Assembly (NCBI GenBank): GCA_027618565.1 | Contig: JAQCEQ010000006.1 | Location: 1-64,000, forward strand | From: Planctomycetota bacterium | GTDB taxonomy: Bacteria > Planctomycetota > Phycisphaerae > Phycisphaerales > SM1A02 | Direction: 5' to 3' | Length of the DNA stretch: 64,000 bases | Shown: one piece after another, positions 14,536-23,113 of the stretch | Layout: each line of letters begins with the position of its first letter | Position numbering within the stretch: position 1 is the stretch's first letter | Program-made: the position numbers and the translations under genes | Notes under the pieces: model-generated | Told to the model about the DNA's origin: nothing | What the model saw: only the letters and a program-made list of their open reading frames with translations | The model's database searches: none

Positions 14536-17091
14536 ATGCCACGATCGTCTGAAGCCGTGCACGACCTGTTTGTCCTTTCCGCGGCCGCGGTGTTCGCGCT
14601 CTCGGCAGCGGCGCCCGCCTCCCCCCAATCCGAGGCTGACCGAGTCGCGGGCCTCAAGCTCTACGAGGGGAAGATCCTTCCCATCCTGGAGCGCGAGTGC
14701 TTCAAGTGCCACAGCGCCGACGGCAAGGTGAAGGGTGGCCTTCGACTGGACTCCGAGGCGGACATCCTGGGTGGCGGATCGAGCGGACCCGCGCTGATCC
14801 CCGGCAAGCCAAGCGAGAGCCTGATCATCCGAGCCCTGCACTACAAGGACCCCGACATTGAGATGCCGCCATCCAAGCCGCTCCCGGCCTCGGTGGTGAA
14901 GGACTTCGAGGAGTGGGTGCGGCTCGGCGCTCCGATGCCGTCCGCCGCCGGCGAGATGATGGGCGATGCCATGGTGCCAATGGGAATGGCGCCCGCGGTG
15001 GGCGAGGTTGTCACGGTCGCCGACGCCCCCAACATCCGCACCGACGGCTATGTCGACTGGGGCAAGGCGCGGGCGCACTGGTCGTACAAGCCCGTGCTCC
15101 TCTACCCCGTTCCTGCGGCGGACTCCAAGGGCTGGTGCTGGGGAGAGATTGATCGATTCCTGCTTGACGACATGACCAAGGCCGGACTCAGGCCGGTTGC
15201 CGATGCCGACAAGACTTCGTGGCTGCGCCGCGTCACCTTCGACCTGACGGGACTTCCGCCGACGATCGAAGAGCAAGACGGCTTCGCGCGAGACCGGACA
15301 CCCGCTGCCTTCGAGAAGGTGGTGGATCGATTGCTCGCCAGCGATGCCTTTGGAGAGCGATGGGGCCGGCACTGGCTGGATGTCGCGCGCTATGCGGAAT
15401 CCAGCGGCAAGGAAACGAACATCGCCTACCCCTTCGCCTGGCGGTACCGCGACTATGTCATCGATTCCTTCAACGCCGATAAGCCCTTCGACGAGTTCCT
15501 TTCGGAGCAGTTGGCCGGAGACCTCCTCCCCGCCGCGACGCCGCAGGAGAGGGCCGAGAACCTCATTGCCACCGGATTCCTGGCCATCGGTTCCAAAGGC
15601 CACAACACGCGCGGTCGCGCACAGTTCACCGCCGATGTCATCGATGAGCAGATCGACGCGATGGGTCAGTCGATGCTGGGGCTCACCATCGCGTGCGCGC
15701 GCTGCCACGACCACAAGTTTGACCCGATCCCGCAGTCGGACTATTACCGCGTCGCGGGGATCTTCCTGAGCACCAAGACGCTGTATGGAACTTCGCCCAG
15801 CCCGGGCAACAATTTCCCCGCAGACCTCGCTGCGCTTCCCCGCGGGACGGTCCCGGTCGGGGCGCCGGTCGGCGCGGCCCAGCTTCAGATTGGCGAGCGC
15901 GCCAGACAGGAATTGGAAAACCGCATCACGCGCCTGGAGGAGGAGGCGCAGAAGAACGGGACGCAAGTCGACCGAGGGCAGATTCGAAACTTCCGGCAGG
16001 CCATCACAGCGCTCGACGAGGTGACGGCTCGCTACGACGAGAACGGCGCACCCAATGACGCCAACTATGTGTGCATGGCGGTGGAAGAGGGCGCGGGCCG
16101 GAACGCCCCAGTCCTCCAACGCGGCGAGGTGGAGAAGCCCGGCGAGACGGTGGTGCGTGGCTTCCCGCAGCTGTTCGAGGGTGACTGGGTGCCCACCATC
16201 GAACGCGGCTCCGGCCGCCTTGAACTGGCGGAATGGGTCACCTCCCACGAGAATCCTCTCACGGCACGAGTCGCCGTCAATCGCATCTGGGGCCACATGT
16301 TCGGCAAGGGCATCGTCCCGACGCCAGACAACTTTGGGATGAGTGGGCTGCCACCATCCCACCCGGAATTGCTGGATTACCTCGCGGCTCGGTTCGTGGA
16401 GCTGGAGTGGTCCACCAAGGCGATGATTCGCGAGGTCGCGTTGAGCCACGCATACCGGCTGTCCAGCAAGACCGACGCCAAGGGCATGCGCGAAGATCCA
16501 GATGCCGACCACTACTGGCGCATGCCGCAGCGCAGACTGGAGGGAGAGGCAATCCGAGATGCGATGCTGGTCGCGTCTGGGACTCTCATGGATGCGCCGC
16601 CCCCGGGGAGTCAGGTCCAGTCCTTCGAGGGGCCCGTCCGCGACGGCGGTCGGGCCGACTTGCTCCTGGATGATTCGGTGCCGATCCGGAGCATCTATCT
16701 GCCCATACTCCGCGACAAGGTGCCCGAGATGCTGGATGTCTTTGACTTCTGCGATCCGGCACTTCCCTGCGGCAATCGCACCGAGACGACTGTCGCCACC
16801 CAAGCGCTCTACCTCATGAACGACCCCTCGGCTGTGGCGGTTGCCGCTGACTTTGCCAGCCGACTGGAGAAGTCTGGCCTTAAGGACAACGACAAGATCG
16901 ACCTTGCCTTCCGCTTGGCGCTTGGCCGCGAGCCGACCTCCACCGAGAAGGCCGCCAGCCGAAAGTTCTTCGACGCGTTTGCCTCCGCCGAGCAGCGCAG
17001 CGGGTTTGCCAATAACCCGCTTCGCAACCGCGCCTGGACAGCGTTTTGCCAATCCCTCTTTATGACCGCCGAGTTCCGAACCCTGGACTGA
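14536..17091 (+). CDS. PSCyt1-DUF1549-DUF1553 planctomycete cytochrome protein
   Basis: The 851-residue exported protein is typical of planctomycetes and verrucomicrobia. After a signal peptide (about 1-30) comes a PSCyt1 haem domain with CFKCH (55-59) and GLRLDSE. A DUF1549 (PSCyt2) region follows (WGEIDRFLLDDMTKAGL, then VTFDLTGLPPT, and the WGRHWLDVARYAES core). A DUF1553 (PSD1) domain is C-terminal (ENPLTARVAVNRIWGHMFGKGIVPTPDNFG and PQRRLEGEAIRDAMLVASG). The CxxCH implies covalent haem c binding. These proteins are thought to act in degradation of complex polysaccharides, but no reaction is proven. The DUF1501 gene follows at 17147 in the same orientation, the usual pairing. Confidence 0.92.
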   Translation: MPRSSEAVHDLFVLSAAAVFALSAAAPASPQSEADRVAGLKLYEGKILPILERECFKCHSADGKVKGGLRLDSEADILGGGSSGPALIPGKPSESLIIRALHYKDPDIEMPPSKPLPASVVKDFEEWVRLGAPMPSAAGEMMGDAMVPMGMAPAVGEVVTVADAPNIRTDGYVDWGKARAHWSYKPVLLYPVPAADSKGWCWGEIDRFLLDDMTKAGLRPVADADKTSWLRRVTFDLTGLPPTIEEQDGFARDRTPAAFEKVVDRLLASDAFGERWGRHWLDVARYAESSGKETNIAYPFAWRYRDYVIDSFNADKPFDEFLSEQLAGDLLPAATPQERAENLIATGFLAIGSKGHNTRGRAQFTADVIDEQIDAMGQSMLGLTIACARCHDHKFDPIPQSDYYRVAGIFLSTKTLYGTSPSPGNNFPADLAALPRGTVPVGAPVGAAQLQIGERARQELENRITRLEEEAQKNGTQVDRGQIRNFRQAITALDEVTARYDENGAPNDANYVCMAVEEGAGRNAPVLQRGEVEKPGETVVRGFPQLFEGDWVPTIERGSGRLELAEWVTSHENPLTARVAVNRIWGHMFGKGIVPTPDNFGMSGLPPSHPELLDYLAARFVELEWSTKAMIREVALSHAYRLSSKTDAKGMREDPDADHYWRMPQRRLEGEAIRDAMLVASGTLMDAPPPGSQVQSFEGPVRDGGRADLLLDDSVPIRSIYLPILRDKVPEMLDVFDFCDPALPCGNRTETTVATQALYLMNDPSAVAVAADFASRLEKSGLKDNDKIDLAFRLALGREPTSTEKAASRKFFDAFASAEQRSGFANNPLRNRAWTAFCQSLFMTAEFRTLD

Positions 17092-17146
17092 GTTGACCTG
17101 TAGGAATCGGTTGCGGCACTTCCCGCAACGATCGAGGACGAATCAC

Positions 17147-18598
17147 ATGGACTGCTGCAACAACCGCGTCACCGTCCACAACCGCCGCGACATGCTCAAG
17201 TCGCTCTCCGCAGGGTTTGGCTACATCGCGTTCGCCAGCCTGGCGGCCCAGGCGGCCGCGGCTTCGGGTCCTCGATCGATCCTCGCTCCGCAGGACACCA
17301 GCAATCCGCTCGCCCCCAGGAGCGGGCACTTCTCCGGCAAGGCCAAGCGCGTGATCTTTCTCTGCATGGATGGCGGCCCCAGCCATGTGGACACCTTTGA
17401 CTACAAGCCCAAGTTGCAGGCCGATACCGGCAAGGAACTCTCGAGCGGGTTCAGGCGCGGTGCCAAGTTGCTTGGGAGCCCCTGGACCTTCCGCAAGAGT
17501 GGGAAGTCTGGTCTCTATATCAGCGACCTCTTCAGCGAGACCGCCAAGCACGCGGACGAGATGTGCCTGCTGCGCGGCATGCACACCACCGTCCCCGCGC
17601 ACGCACAGGCGCAGTTGCAAATGCACACGGGGTCGTTCCAGTTCGTGCGACCCAGCCTTGGCGCGTGGTCGCTCTACGGACTGGGAACCGTCAACGAGAA
17701 CCTTCCCGGTTTCGTCACCGTCAATCCCAGCCGAAGCGCGCAGACCTACGGCAGCGCGTTCCTCCCTGCGTACTACCAGGGGTCGCCGATGCGCATGTCC
17801 GGCGGCGGCAATCGCCAGGCCCAGGGTCGGCGCCAGAGACCCTCCACCCAGGGCGACGCGGTCCCCAACCTGACGAACACTTCGTACGGCGTGGAAGGGC
17901 AGCGCGAGCAACTGGACCTGGTTCAGATACTCAATTCAGAACGCGAGAAGCGCCTCAAGGGCGACGACCAGGTGGAGGGCATCATCGAGAGCTACGAGCT
18001 GGCCTTCCGTATGCAGTCCGAGGTACCAGGCCTGGTCGACATCAGCGGCGAGAACCAGCGCACGCTGGAGATGTACGGCATCGGTTCGCAGCCGACCGAC
18101 GGCTTCGGGCGCCAGTGCCTCCTGGCCCGGCGACTGGCAGAGACTGGCGTGCGCTTTGTCGAAGTCACGGTGGGCGGATGGGATCACCACCGCAACCTCA
18201 AGGCCGAGTTGGAGAACAAGTGCCAGTCGATCGACCAACCAATCGCGGCGCTGCTCACGGACCTCAAGCAACGCGGCATGCTCAAGGACACCTTGGTCCT
18301 CTGGGGCGGTGAGTTTGGACGCACCCCCTACGCGCAGGGCAACGACGGCCGCGATCACAACAACAAGGGCTTCGCGATGTGGGCTGCCGGCGGCGGCATC
18401 AAGGGCGGGCTCTCGTACGGTTCCACCGACGACTACGGTTTGGAGGCCGTCGATGGCAAGATGCACATCCACGATTGGCACGCCACGATCCTGCACCTCC
18501 TGGGTCTTGACCACGAGCGGCTCACCTACAACTACGCGGGCCGTGATTTCCGCCTGACGGATGTCCACGGCATCGTTGCGAAGGACATCGTCGCCTGA
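17147..18598 (+). CDS. DUF1501 domain protein (sulfatase-like fold)
   Basis: The 483-residue product begins with MDCCNNRVTVHNRRDMLKSLSAG, whose RR leads a hydrophobic stretch, so Tat export is likely. The start ATG 17147 is preceded by a GAGGA ribosome-binding site. DUF1501 motifs are visible: KRVIFLCMDGGPSHVDTFDYKPKL, GRQCLLARRLAETGVRFVEV, VGGWDHH, LKQRGMLKDTLVLWGGEFGRTP and GRDHNNKGFAMWAAGGGIKGG. The D, H and N positions resemble metal ligands of the alkaline phosphatase/sulfatase superfamily, though the catalytic role is unproven. It sits 55 nt after the PSCyt1/DUF1553 gene, and the two products are believed to work together outside the cytoplasm. Confidence 0.92.
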   Translation: MDCCNNRVTVHNRRDMLKSLSAGFGYIAFASLAAQAAAASGPRSILAPQDTSNPLAPRSGHFSGKAKRVIFLCMDGGPSHVDTFDYKPKLQADTGKELSSGFRRGAKLLGSPWTFRKSGKSGLYISDLFSETAKHADEMCLLRGMHTTVPAHAQAQLQMHTGSFQFVRPSLGAWSLYGLGTVNENLPGFVTVNPSRSAQTYGSAFLPAYYQGSPMRMSGGGNRQAQGRRQRPSTQGDAVPNLTNTSYGVEGQREQLDLVQILNSEREKRLKGDDQVEGIIESYELAFRMQSEVPGLVDISGENQRTLEMYGIGSQPTDGFGRQCLLARRLAETGVRFVEVTVGGWDHHRNLKAELENKCQSIDQPIAALLTDLKQRGMLKDTLVLWGGEFGRTPYAQGNDGRDHNNKGFAMWAAGGGIKGGLSYGSTDDYGLEAVDGKMHIHDWHATILHLLGLDHERLTYNYAGRDFRLTDVHGIVAKDIVA

Positions 18599-18654
18599 CC
18601 TCGCGAGTGATGTCGTCAAGTAACACCGTCGCGCATGCGGCGTAGCCTGCGCGC

Positions 18655-19566
18655 ATGACGCTTCGCTCGTTCCTTGAGACTGACCGATTCCGACGGATGG
18701 TCGGCGGCGCTCGTCGCGCAGCCGATGCGCTGTCGGAGAATCGTGCGCCCACGATGGCTGCGGCGCTCACCTACAGGACACTCTTCAGCCTCCCGCCCGT
18801 GATCGTGCTCGCTGGCGTGACCGCACGCGCCTTCCTCGGAAGGGATCGGATCATGGATCTCACGGGGCGTGCGCTTGAGGGTGCCGGCGCGGGGCACGTG
18901 AGCGTTGTCGGGAGCGTTGCCACGGTCTCTGCGGGCCCGCCAGCCGAAGGCACGCTCAGTTCCTGGATCCTGGACCTGGTCAGCCATGCGCTGGACATGA
19001 ACCTCACGGCCCTGACCTGGATCGGCGTCGGACTCCTCATCTACAGCGGTTACGCGCTTGCGACTCAGATCGAGGTCAGTTTTGATGACATCACCGGACG
19101 TCGGCGCCCGCGGTCCTTCCTCAAGCGTCTGGCGGCCTACTGGGTGGCGCTCACCGCCGGTCCGATCCTCATCGCGTTGGGCGTGCTGTGCGGCGCCTGG
19201 CTCTGGGGAGCGATCGAGTCTGTGGCGGGAACCGGCGCGATGATCAGGGTGGTGCGGGACTTCTTGGTCACCGGCATGGCGCTCTTCTGGGCCTACGCCG
19301 TGCTGCCAACCGTCCCGCTCGCTTGGCGCGCCAACCTCACGGGGGCCATCGTTGGGGCCATCATTCTCTTGAGTGCGAAGTGGGCGTTCTCCAATGCGAT
19401 CATCGGAATCGGAGCGGTGAACCTGCTGTACGGTTCCGCCGGAGCGATCACGCTCTTCATGCTGTGGGTGTATGTGATGTGGCTGGGCGCGCTGTACGGG
19501 CTCCAGGTGGCGTCGTTCTTGCCCAAGACAGCGTCGGAGCCTGCGCCCAAGAACCCCCACGCGTGA
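18655..19566 (+). CDS. YihY/virulence factor BrkB family membrane protein
   Basis: This 303-residue protein has about six hydrophobic segments and the family core: an N-terminal AAALTYRTLFSLPPVIVLA (first helix after an Asn-Arg-Ala-Pro stretch), FDDITGRRRPRSFLKRLAAYWVALTAGPILIALG, and the C-terminal GSAGAITLFMLWVYVMWLGALYGLQVA. Members were once called ribonuclease BN by mistake; no transport substrate or reaction is settled. It starts 56 nt after the DUF1501 gene and is convergent with the oxidoreductase gene, with 18 bp between the stops. Confidence 0.88.
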   Translation: MTLRSFLETDRFRRMVGGARRAADALSENRAPTMAAALTYRTLFSLPPVIVLAGVTARAFLGRDRIMDLTGRALEGAGAGHVSVVGSVATVSAGPPAEGTLSSWILDLVSHALDMNLTALTWIGVGLLIYSGYALATQIEVSFDDITGRRRPRSFLKRLAAYWVALTAGPILIALGVLCGAWLWGAIESVAGTGAMIRVVRDFLVTGMALFWAYAVLPTVPLAWRANLTGAIVGAIILLSAKWAFSNAIIGIGAVNLLYGSAGAITLFMLWVYVMWLGALYGLQVASFLPKTASEPAPKNPHA

Positions 19567-19584
19567 CGCCAACGCAATCTTCGA

Positions 19585-20913
19585 TCACACCATCATGTAG
19601 GTGCCAGGCACCCGGACGAAGGGCAACGGCAACTCGCCGCCAAGCGTGAGTTCCTGCGGGAACAGGTCCAGTTGCGAGGTGTCCGAGATGAACTCCCAGG
19701 TGAGCTTCTGGCCGCTGTAGCCGGACTCGCGCGCCATCACCGCCATGAGCGAGCTCTCCGCGGTTTGCCGCAACTCCACGATCGGCTTCCCGGCGAGGAT
19801 GGAGTCCACCAGGTCCTTGTGCTCCTGCTTGTAGGCGGCTCCGATGTCGCCCTTCATGCTGAAGAGTTCCTTGCCAGAGCGGTCGTAGATCTGTGTTCCG
19901 CTGTTGAAGGCGCGCAGGTACGCGGTCCCCTTGCTGCCAAAGACGATATTGTCAAAGTCCGTCGCAGACTGCGGGAGCTGGCGGGACTTGTAGTCGCATT
20001 GCCGACCATCCTTCCAGGCGAACGACGCACTGCATGAGTCCCACATTTCGCTGTCCTCGGGCTTGGTGAATCGCCCGCCCGACGCAAAACACGATTCCGG
20101 CGGCCCGCCCATCACCCAGTGCACGACATCCAGGTTGTGGACCGCTTGCTCGGCCGGCTGGTCGCCTGAGAGCCAGATGAAGTGCATCCAGTTGTGGATC
20201 TGGTACTGCGCGTCGGACATGCCGCCCTCGCGCCCTCGGTACCAGATCGGTCCGCCGCAGTAGCGAGCCGTCATCTCCACGATGTCGCCGATCATGCCAT
20301 CGTGGATGCGCTTCACGCCCTCGACGAACGAAGTCTGGCGCCGATACTGCGTCCCGGTGACGATGGCCGTCCCCTGCTTGAGGGCCTGGTCATTGGCGGT
20401 GCAGCAGATCTTGTAGCCAGCTGGGTCAACGCATGTTGGCTTCTCGGCGAACACATGCTTCTTCGCGGCCACTGCTTCGGCGATGTGACGGGGGCGAAAT
20501 CCCGGGCTGGTGGCAAAAAGCACGATGTCCACATTCGAGTCCGCGATCACCTGCTTGTAGCCGTCCAAGCCGCCGTAGATCGAGGAGTCCGACACGTCCA
20601 CTCGGCCGGCGTGCTCCTTGGCCAGGGCGTATCGGGCGGAGCGCGCCTTCTCGGGGACCACATCCGCCATCGCCACCAGCCGGACATTGGGGTTCGCCGA
20701 GAGCGAGTCATTGGCGGCGCCCGAACCGCGTCCGCCACACCCGACCAGCCCCAGATTGAGCGTCCTGGTTCCAGACTGCGCGCGGGGAGCACCGATGGCG
20801 AATGGTGCCACCAGCCCGGCCGCGCCGACCGCTGCCGTGGCGGCGATGAAGGTGCGGCGAGTGGTGCTGTCGTCGGCAGCGTGTGGCGTTGACGCAGAGG
20901 TTGGCGTTGACAT
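19585..20913 (-). CDS. Gfo/Idh/MocA family oxidoreductase, Tat-exported
   Basis: The 442-residue protein starts at ATG 20913 with MSTPTSASTPHAADDSTTRR followed by a hydrophobic region, a Tat-type signal. The nucleotide-binding motif is LNLGLVGCGGRGSGAANDSL. Unlike the protein encoded at 4605, the catalytic EKP motif is intact (HVFAEKPTCVDPAGY). The C-terminal domain includes HNWMHFIWLSGDQPAEQAVHNLDVVHWVMGGPP, typical of exported planctomycete members. The substrate is unknown, probably a sugar or sugar acid. The gene is divergent from cdsA with 57 bp between them, holding a perfect inverted repeat (20920-20939). Confidence 0.9.
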   Translation of the reverse strand: MSTPTSASTPHAADDSTTRRTFIAATAAVGAAGLVAPFAIGAPRAQSGTRTLNLGLVGCGGRGSGAANDSLSANPNVRLVAMADVVPEKARSARYALAKEHAGRVDVSDSSIYGGLDGYKQVIADSNVDIVLFATSPGFRPRHIAEAVAAKKHVFAEKPTCVDPAGYKICCTANDQALKQGTAIVTGTQYRRQTSFVEGVKRIHDGMIGDIVEMTARYCGGPIWYRGREGGMSDAQYQIHNWMHFIWLSGDQPAEQAVHNLDVVHWVMGGPPESCFASGGRFTKPEDSEMWDSCSASFAWKDGRQCDYKSRQLPQSATDFDNIVFGSKGTAYLRAFNSGTQIYDRSGKELFSMKGDIGAAYKQEHKDLVDSILAGKPIVELRQTAESSLMAVMARESGYSGQKLTWEFISDTSQLDLFPQELTLGGELPLPFVRVPGTYMMV

Positions 20914-20919
20914 GATTCC

Positions 20920-20939
20920 GCAGCCTATCACCAGGCTGC
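20920..20939. promoter_or_regulatory. 7-bp inverted repeat in a divergent promoter region
   Basis: GCAGCCT (20920-20926) is perfectly complementary to AGGCTGC (20933-20939) around a 6-bp spacer. It is 7 bp upstream of the oxidoreductase start and about 30 bp upstream of cdsA. The placement suits an operator for a dimeric regulator or a leader hairpin. No regulator is encoded beside it. Confidence 0.4.
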
Positions 20940-20970
20940 GCGAATGAGCCGTACGGATTAGCATTTTCGG

Positions 20971-21840
20971 ATGCTTCGCTACCGCATCCTGACCGGCGGC
21001 GTCCTCATCGGGCTCCTCGTGGCACTGGTCTTCCTCGACCGGCTGTGGCCACAGGTTGCGCTTGGGGCGCTGATGGTGCGCGCACCCGCGTGGTGGATCG
21101 CCGGGACGGTGGTGGCGATCATTGGCGGCGCGGAAGTGGGACGATTGGTGGGGAGAGGCTCGGCTCCATCGTGGGTGGGACCGCTCGGTGCGGCGGCGGG
21201 AGTGGCCACCGTGCTGGGGCTCAGCGGTGGCGATCTCTCGTGGGGCGCGGCGGGCGTGTTCGTGGCATTGATGATTGCCGCGCTGGCCGCGATCACGAGC
21301 GGTGAGAGCGATCGCGGCACTAAGGCATCGGTCACCGCCTTCGTGTCATTCCTTTGGCTTGGAGTGTCCCTTGGTTGTTGGGCATCGCTCGTCGGATCAC
21401 AGGGTGCCGCCACCGCCGCGTACGCCATCATGGTGGTGAAGGCAACGGACATTGGCGCCTACGTCACGGGGACAGCGATCGGTCGACACAAGCTGGCGCC
21501 GTGGCTGAGCCCGGGGAAGACCTGGGAGGGATTGGCTGGCGGTGCCGTATTCGCTGCAGTCGGCGCCGTGGCGATCAGCCAGTGTTCGCTGGCGACTCCA
21601 CTCGCTGCGCTGACATGGCAGCACTGGTTGCTCTTCGCAGCATTGGCGGCAATCGCAGGACCGGCCGGCGACCTCTTCGAGAGCCTTCTCAAGCGCTCCG
21701 CTGGCGCCAAGGACTCGGGTCGATGCTTCCCCGGCATGGGTGGCATCCTGGATGTGGTCGATTCACTCACGATCACCGGTCCATTGGCGCTGGCCGTGCT
21801 GAGGCAGGCGTGTGATTGCCATGTGCCGCTTCTTGGGTGA
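20971..21840 (+). CDS. cdsA: phosphatidate cytidylyltransferase
   Basis: This 289-residue polytopic enzyme makes CDP-diacylglycerol from phosphatidate and CTP, the branch point of phospholipid synthesis. The signature is near the C-terminus: SLLKRSAGAKDSGRCFPGMGGILDVVDSL. The S-x-x-KR-x(4)-KD and final D residues are present. The usual H of PGHGG is Met and the R of DR is Val, a variation I associate with planctomycete enzymes. TDIGAYVTGTAIGRHKLAPWLSPGKTWEG is the other conserved block. Eight or so hydrophobic segments precede it. It is followed on the same strand, 31 nt later, by the zinc-ribbon coiled-coil gene. Confidence 0.92.
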   Translation: MLRYRILTGGVLIGLLVALVFLDRLWPQVALGALMVRAPAWWIAGTVVAIIGGAEVGRLVGRGSAPSWVGPLGAAAGVATVLGLSGGDLSWGAAGVFVALMIAALAAITSGESDRGTKASVTAFVSFLWLGVSLGCWASLVGSQGAATAAYAIMVVKATDIGAYVTGTAIGRHKLAPWLSPGKTWEGLAGGAVFAAVGAVAISQCSLATPLAALTWQHWLLFAALAAIAGPAGDLFESLLKRSAGAKDSGRCFPGMGGILDVVDSLTITGPLALAVLRQACDCHVPLLG

Positions 21841-21871
21841 GAGCACCTCACCTGCTACGATCACGGTCCCG

Positions 21872-22624
21872 ATGTCGCTCATTGCCAACCTGCTCACCCT
21901 CCACCACGCCGACCGACAGCTTCGTGCACTCCGGACGCGGCTCGATGGGGCGGAAGCGGCGCTGGCGAAGTCGAAGCATGCGGAGGTTGACGCCGGGATC
22001 CGCGCACGCGAACTCAAGGTCCAGGCGATGCAGTTGCGCGCCGCTGCGGCCAACATCGAGGCGGAATCGGGTTCCGTCCAGTCCCGCATCGAGCGCCACC
22101 GCGAGGAGCTCAACAAGAGCACCAACATGCGCCAGTACGAGACCCTGCTGGCCGACATGAAACTCCAACAGGACAAGCGCGGCGAGCTGGACAGCAGCGC
22201 CCTGAACTTCATGGAGAAGGCCGACCAGCTGGACACCCAAGTGCAAGCCGCCGCCGCCGAGGTCTCCCGTCGGCACCATGCCATGGAACTGGCGGAGACG
22301 GAACTGATCGAGCGCCGCGCCGACATCGGCGAACGACTCACGGAACTGGAGGTCGCGCGTGACCGTGCCGCGGCCGATGTGCCAGCCGTCGAGTTGGCGC
22401 TCTTCAACCAGCTGGCGGATGCCACCGATGGCGAGACGATGGCCGAGGTCGTGACCGTCGATGCCAAGCGCCGGGAATTCGCCTGCGCGGAATGCAACAT
22501 GGAGCTCCCCACGGCAATCTTCTCCGCGGTAGCGACGCATGCCGATGCCGTCTTCCAGTGTTCCACCTGCCGTCGGATCCTGTGGCTGGCCGCCGAGCCA
22601 GAACAGGCCGAAGCGACGGTCTGA
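21872..22624 (+). CDS. C4-type zinc ribbon coiled-coil protein
   Basis: The 250-residue product is a long antiparallel coiled coil (about residues 10-185, rich in Ala/Glu/Arg/Leu, with NMRQYETLLADMKLQQDKRGEL in the middle) ending in a zinc ribbon: C-x-x-C (FACAECNMELP) and C-x-x-C (FQCSTCRRILW). This is the conserved bacterial family with a C4 zinc ribbon and N-terminal helical hairpin. Function is not firmly known; nucleic acid or ribosome-related roles have been suggested for relatives. ATG 21872 gives MSLIANLLTLHHADRQLRAL, the usual beginning. It is convergent with the metallopeptidase gene, 51 bp away. Confidence 0.85.
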   Translation: MSLIANLLTLHHADRQLRALRTRLDGAEAALAKSKHAEVDAGIRARELKVQAMQLRAAAANIEAESGSVQSRIERHREELNKSTNMRQYETLLADMKLQQDKRGELDSSALNFMEKADQLDTQVQAAAAEVSRRHHAMELAETELIERRADIGERLTELEVARDRAAADVPAVELALFNQLADATDGETMAEVVTVDAKRREFACAECNMELPTAIFSAVATHADAVFQCSTCRRILWLAAEPEQAEATV

Positions 22625-22675
22625 GCGCGCCGGCCTGTCACATTGCCGTGTCGTCCATCGGGTGTCCGCGGAGCA

Positions 22676-23113
22676 TCAGGCGTATCCCAAGCGGTCCAGG
22701 TCATCCTCGCCAAGGCCGAAGTGATGGCCGATCTCGTGGAGGACCGTGATCCGGATCTCCTCGCTCACGGCATCGCGCCCGCCCAATGGCTCGCCCGTGT
22801 CGTCATCCACCAACGGCTCGAAGCCGCCGGCCTGGTCGATGATCCCCCGGCGAAAGATGAGGAGCGTGTCCTCCACCACCCCTGAGGCCTGGTTGGTGCG
22901 CTCCGTCAGCGGGACGCCAGTGTGCAGCCCGCAGAGGTCATCGTCCTCGGGATCCAGACCCATCTCTTCGTAGATCGCGCGAGAGGGGTGGTCTTCCACG
23001 GCCAGTGGACACTCCTCCAGGAGCGCGTGCAGTGCCGCGGGAAGCGATGCCAACACTTCCTCGAGGAGCTCATCGAACGCGACTCGCTCTTCCTTGGTGA
23101 TCGACGGCAGCAT
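22676..23113 (-). CDS. zincin-like metallopeptidase family protein
   Basis: The 145-residue cytosolic protein has the zinc site HEIGHHFG near its C-terminus (HExxH, then a further His and the GLGEDDLDRLG tail). It matches the small metallopeptidase family with an N-terminal F-x-x-L-(L/V)-x-E-(V/A)-L-x-x-LP and a central LCGLHTGVPLTER. Substrates are unknown. Its ATG overlaps the stop of pyrD by one base (TGATG), so it is translated from the same message. Confidence 0.85.
   Translation of the reverse strand: MLPSITKEERVAFDELLEEVLASLPAALHALLEECPLAVEDHPSRAIYEEMGLDPEDDDLCGLHTGVPLTERTNQASGVVEDTLLIFRRGIIDQAGGFEPLVDDDTGEPLGGRDAVSEEIRITVLHEIGHHFGLGEDDLDRLGYA

Noticed and set aside
14296-17052. long minus-strand open frame opposite the PSCyt1/DUF1553 gene
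   Set aside because: It is antisense to a gene with clear family motifs throughout, has Arg/Gly/His-rich composition typical of GC-rich shadow frames, and shows no domain.
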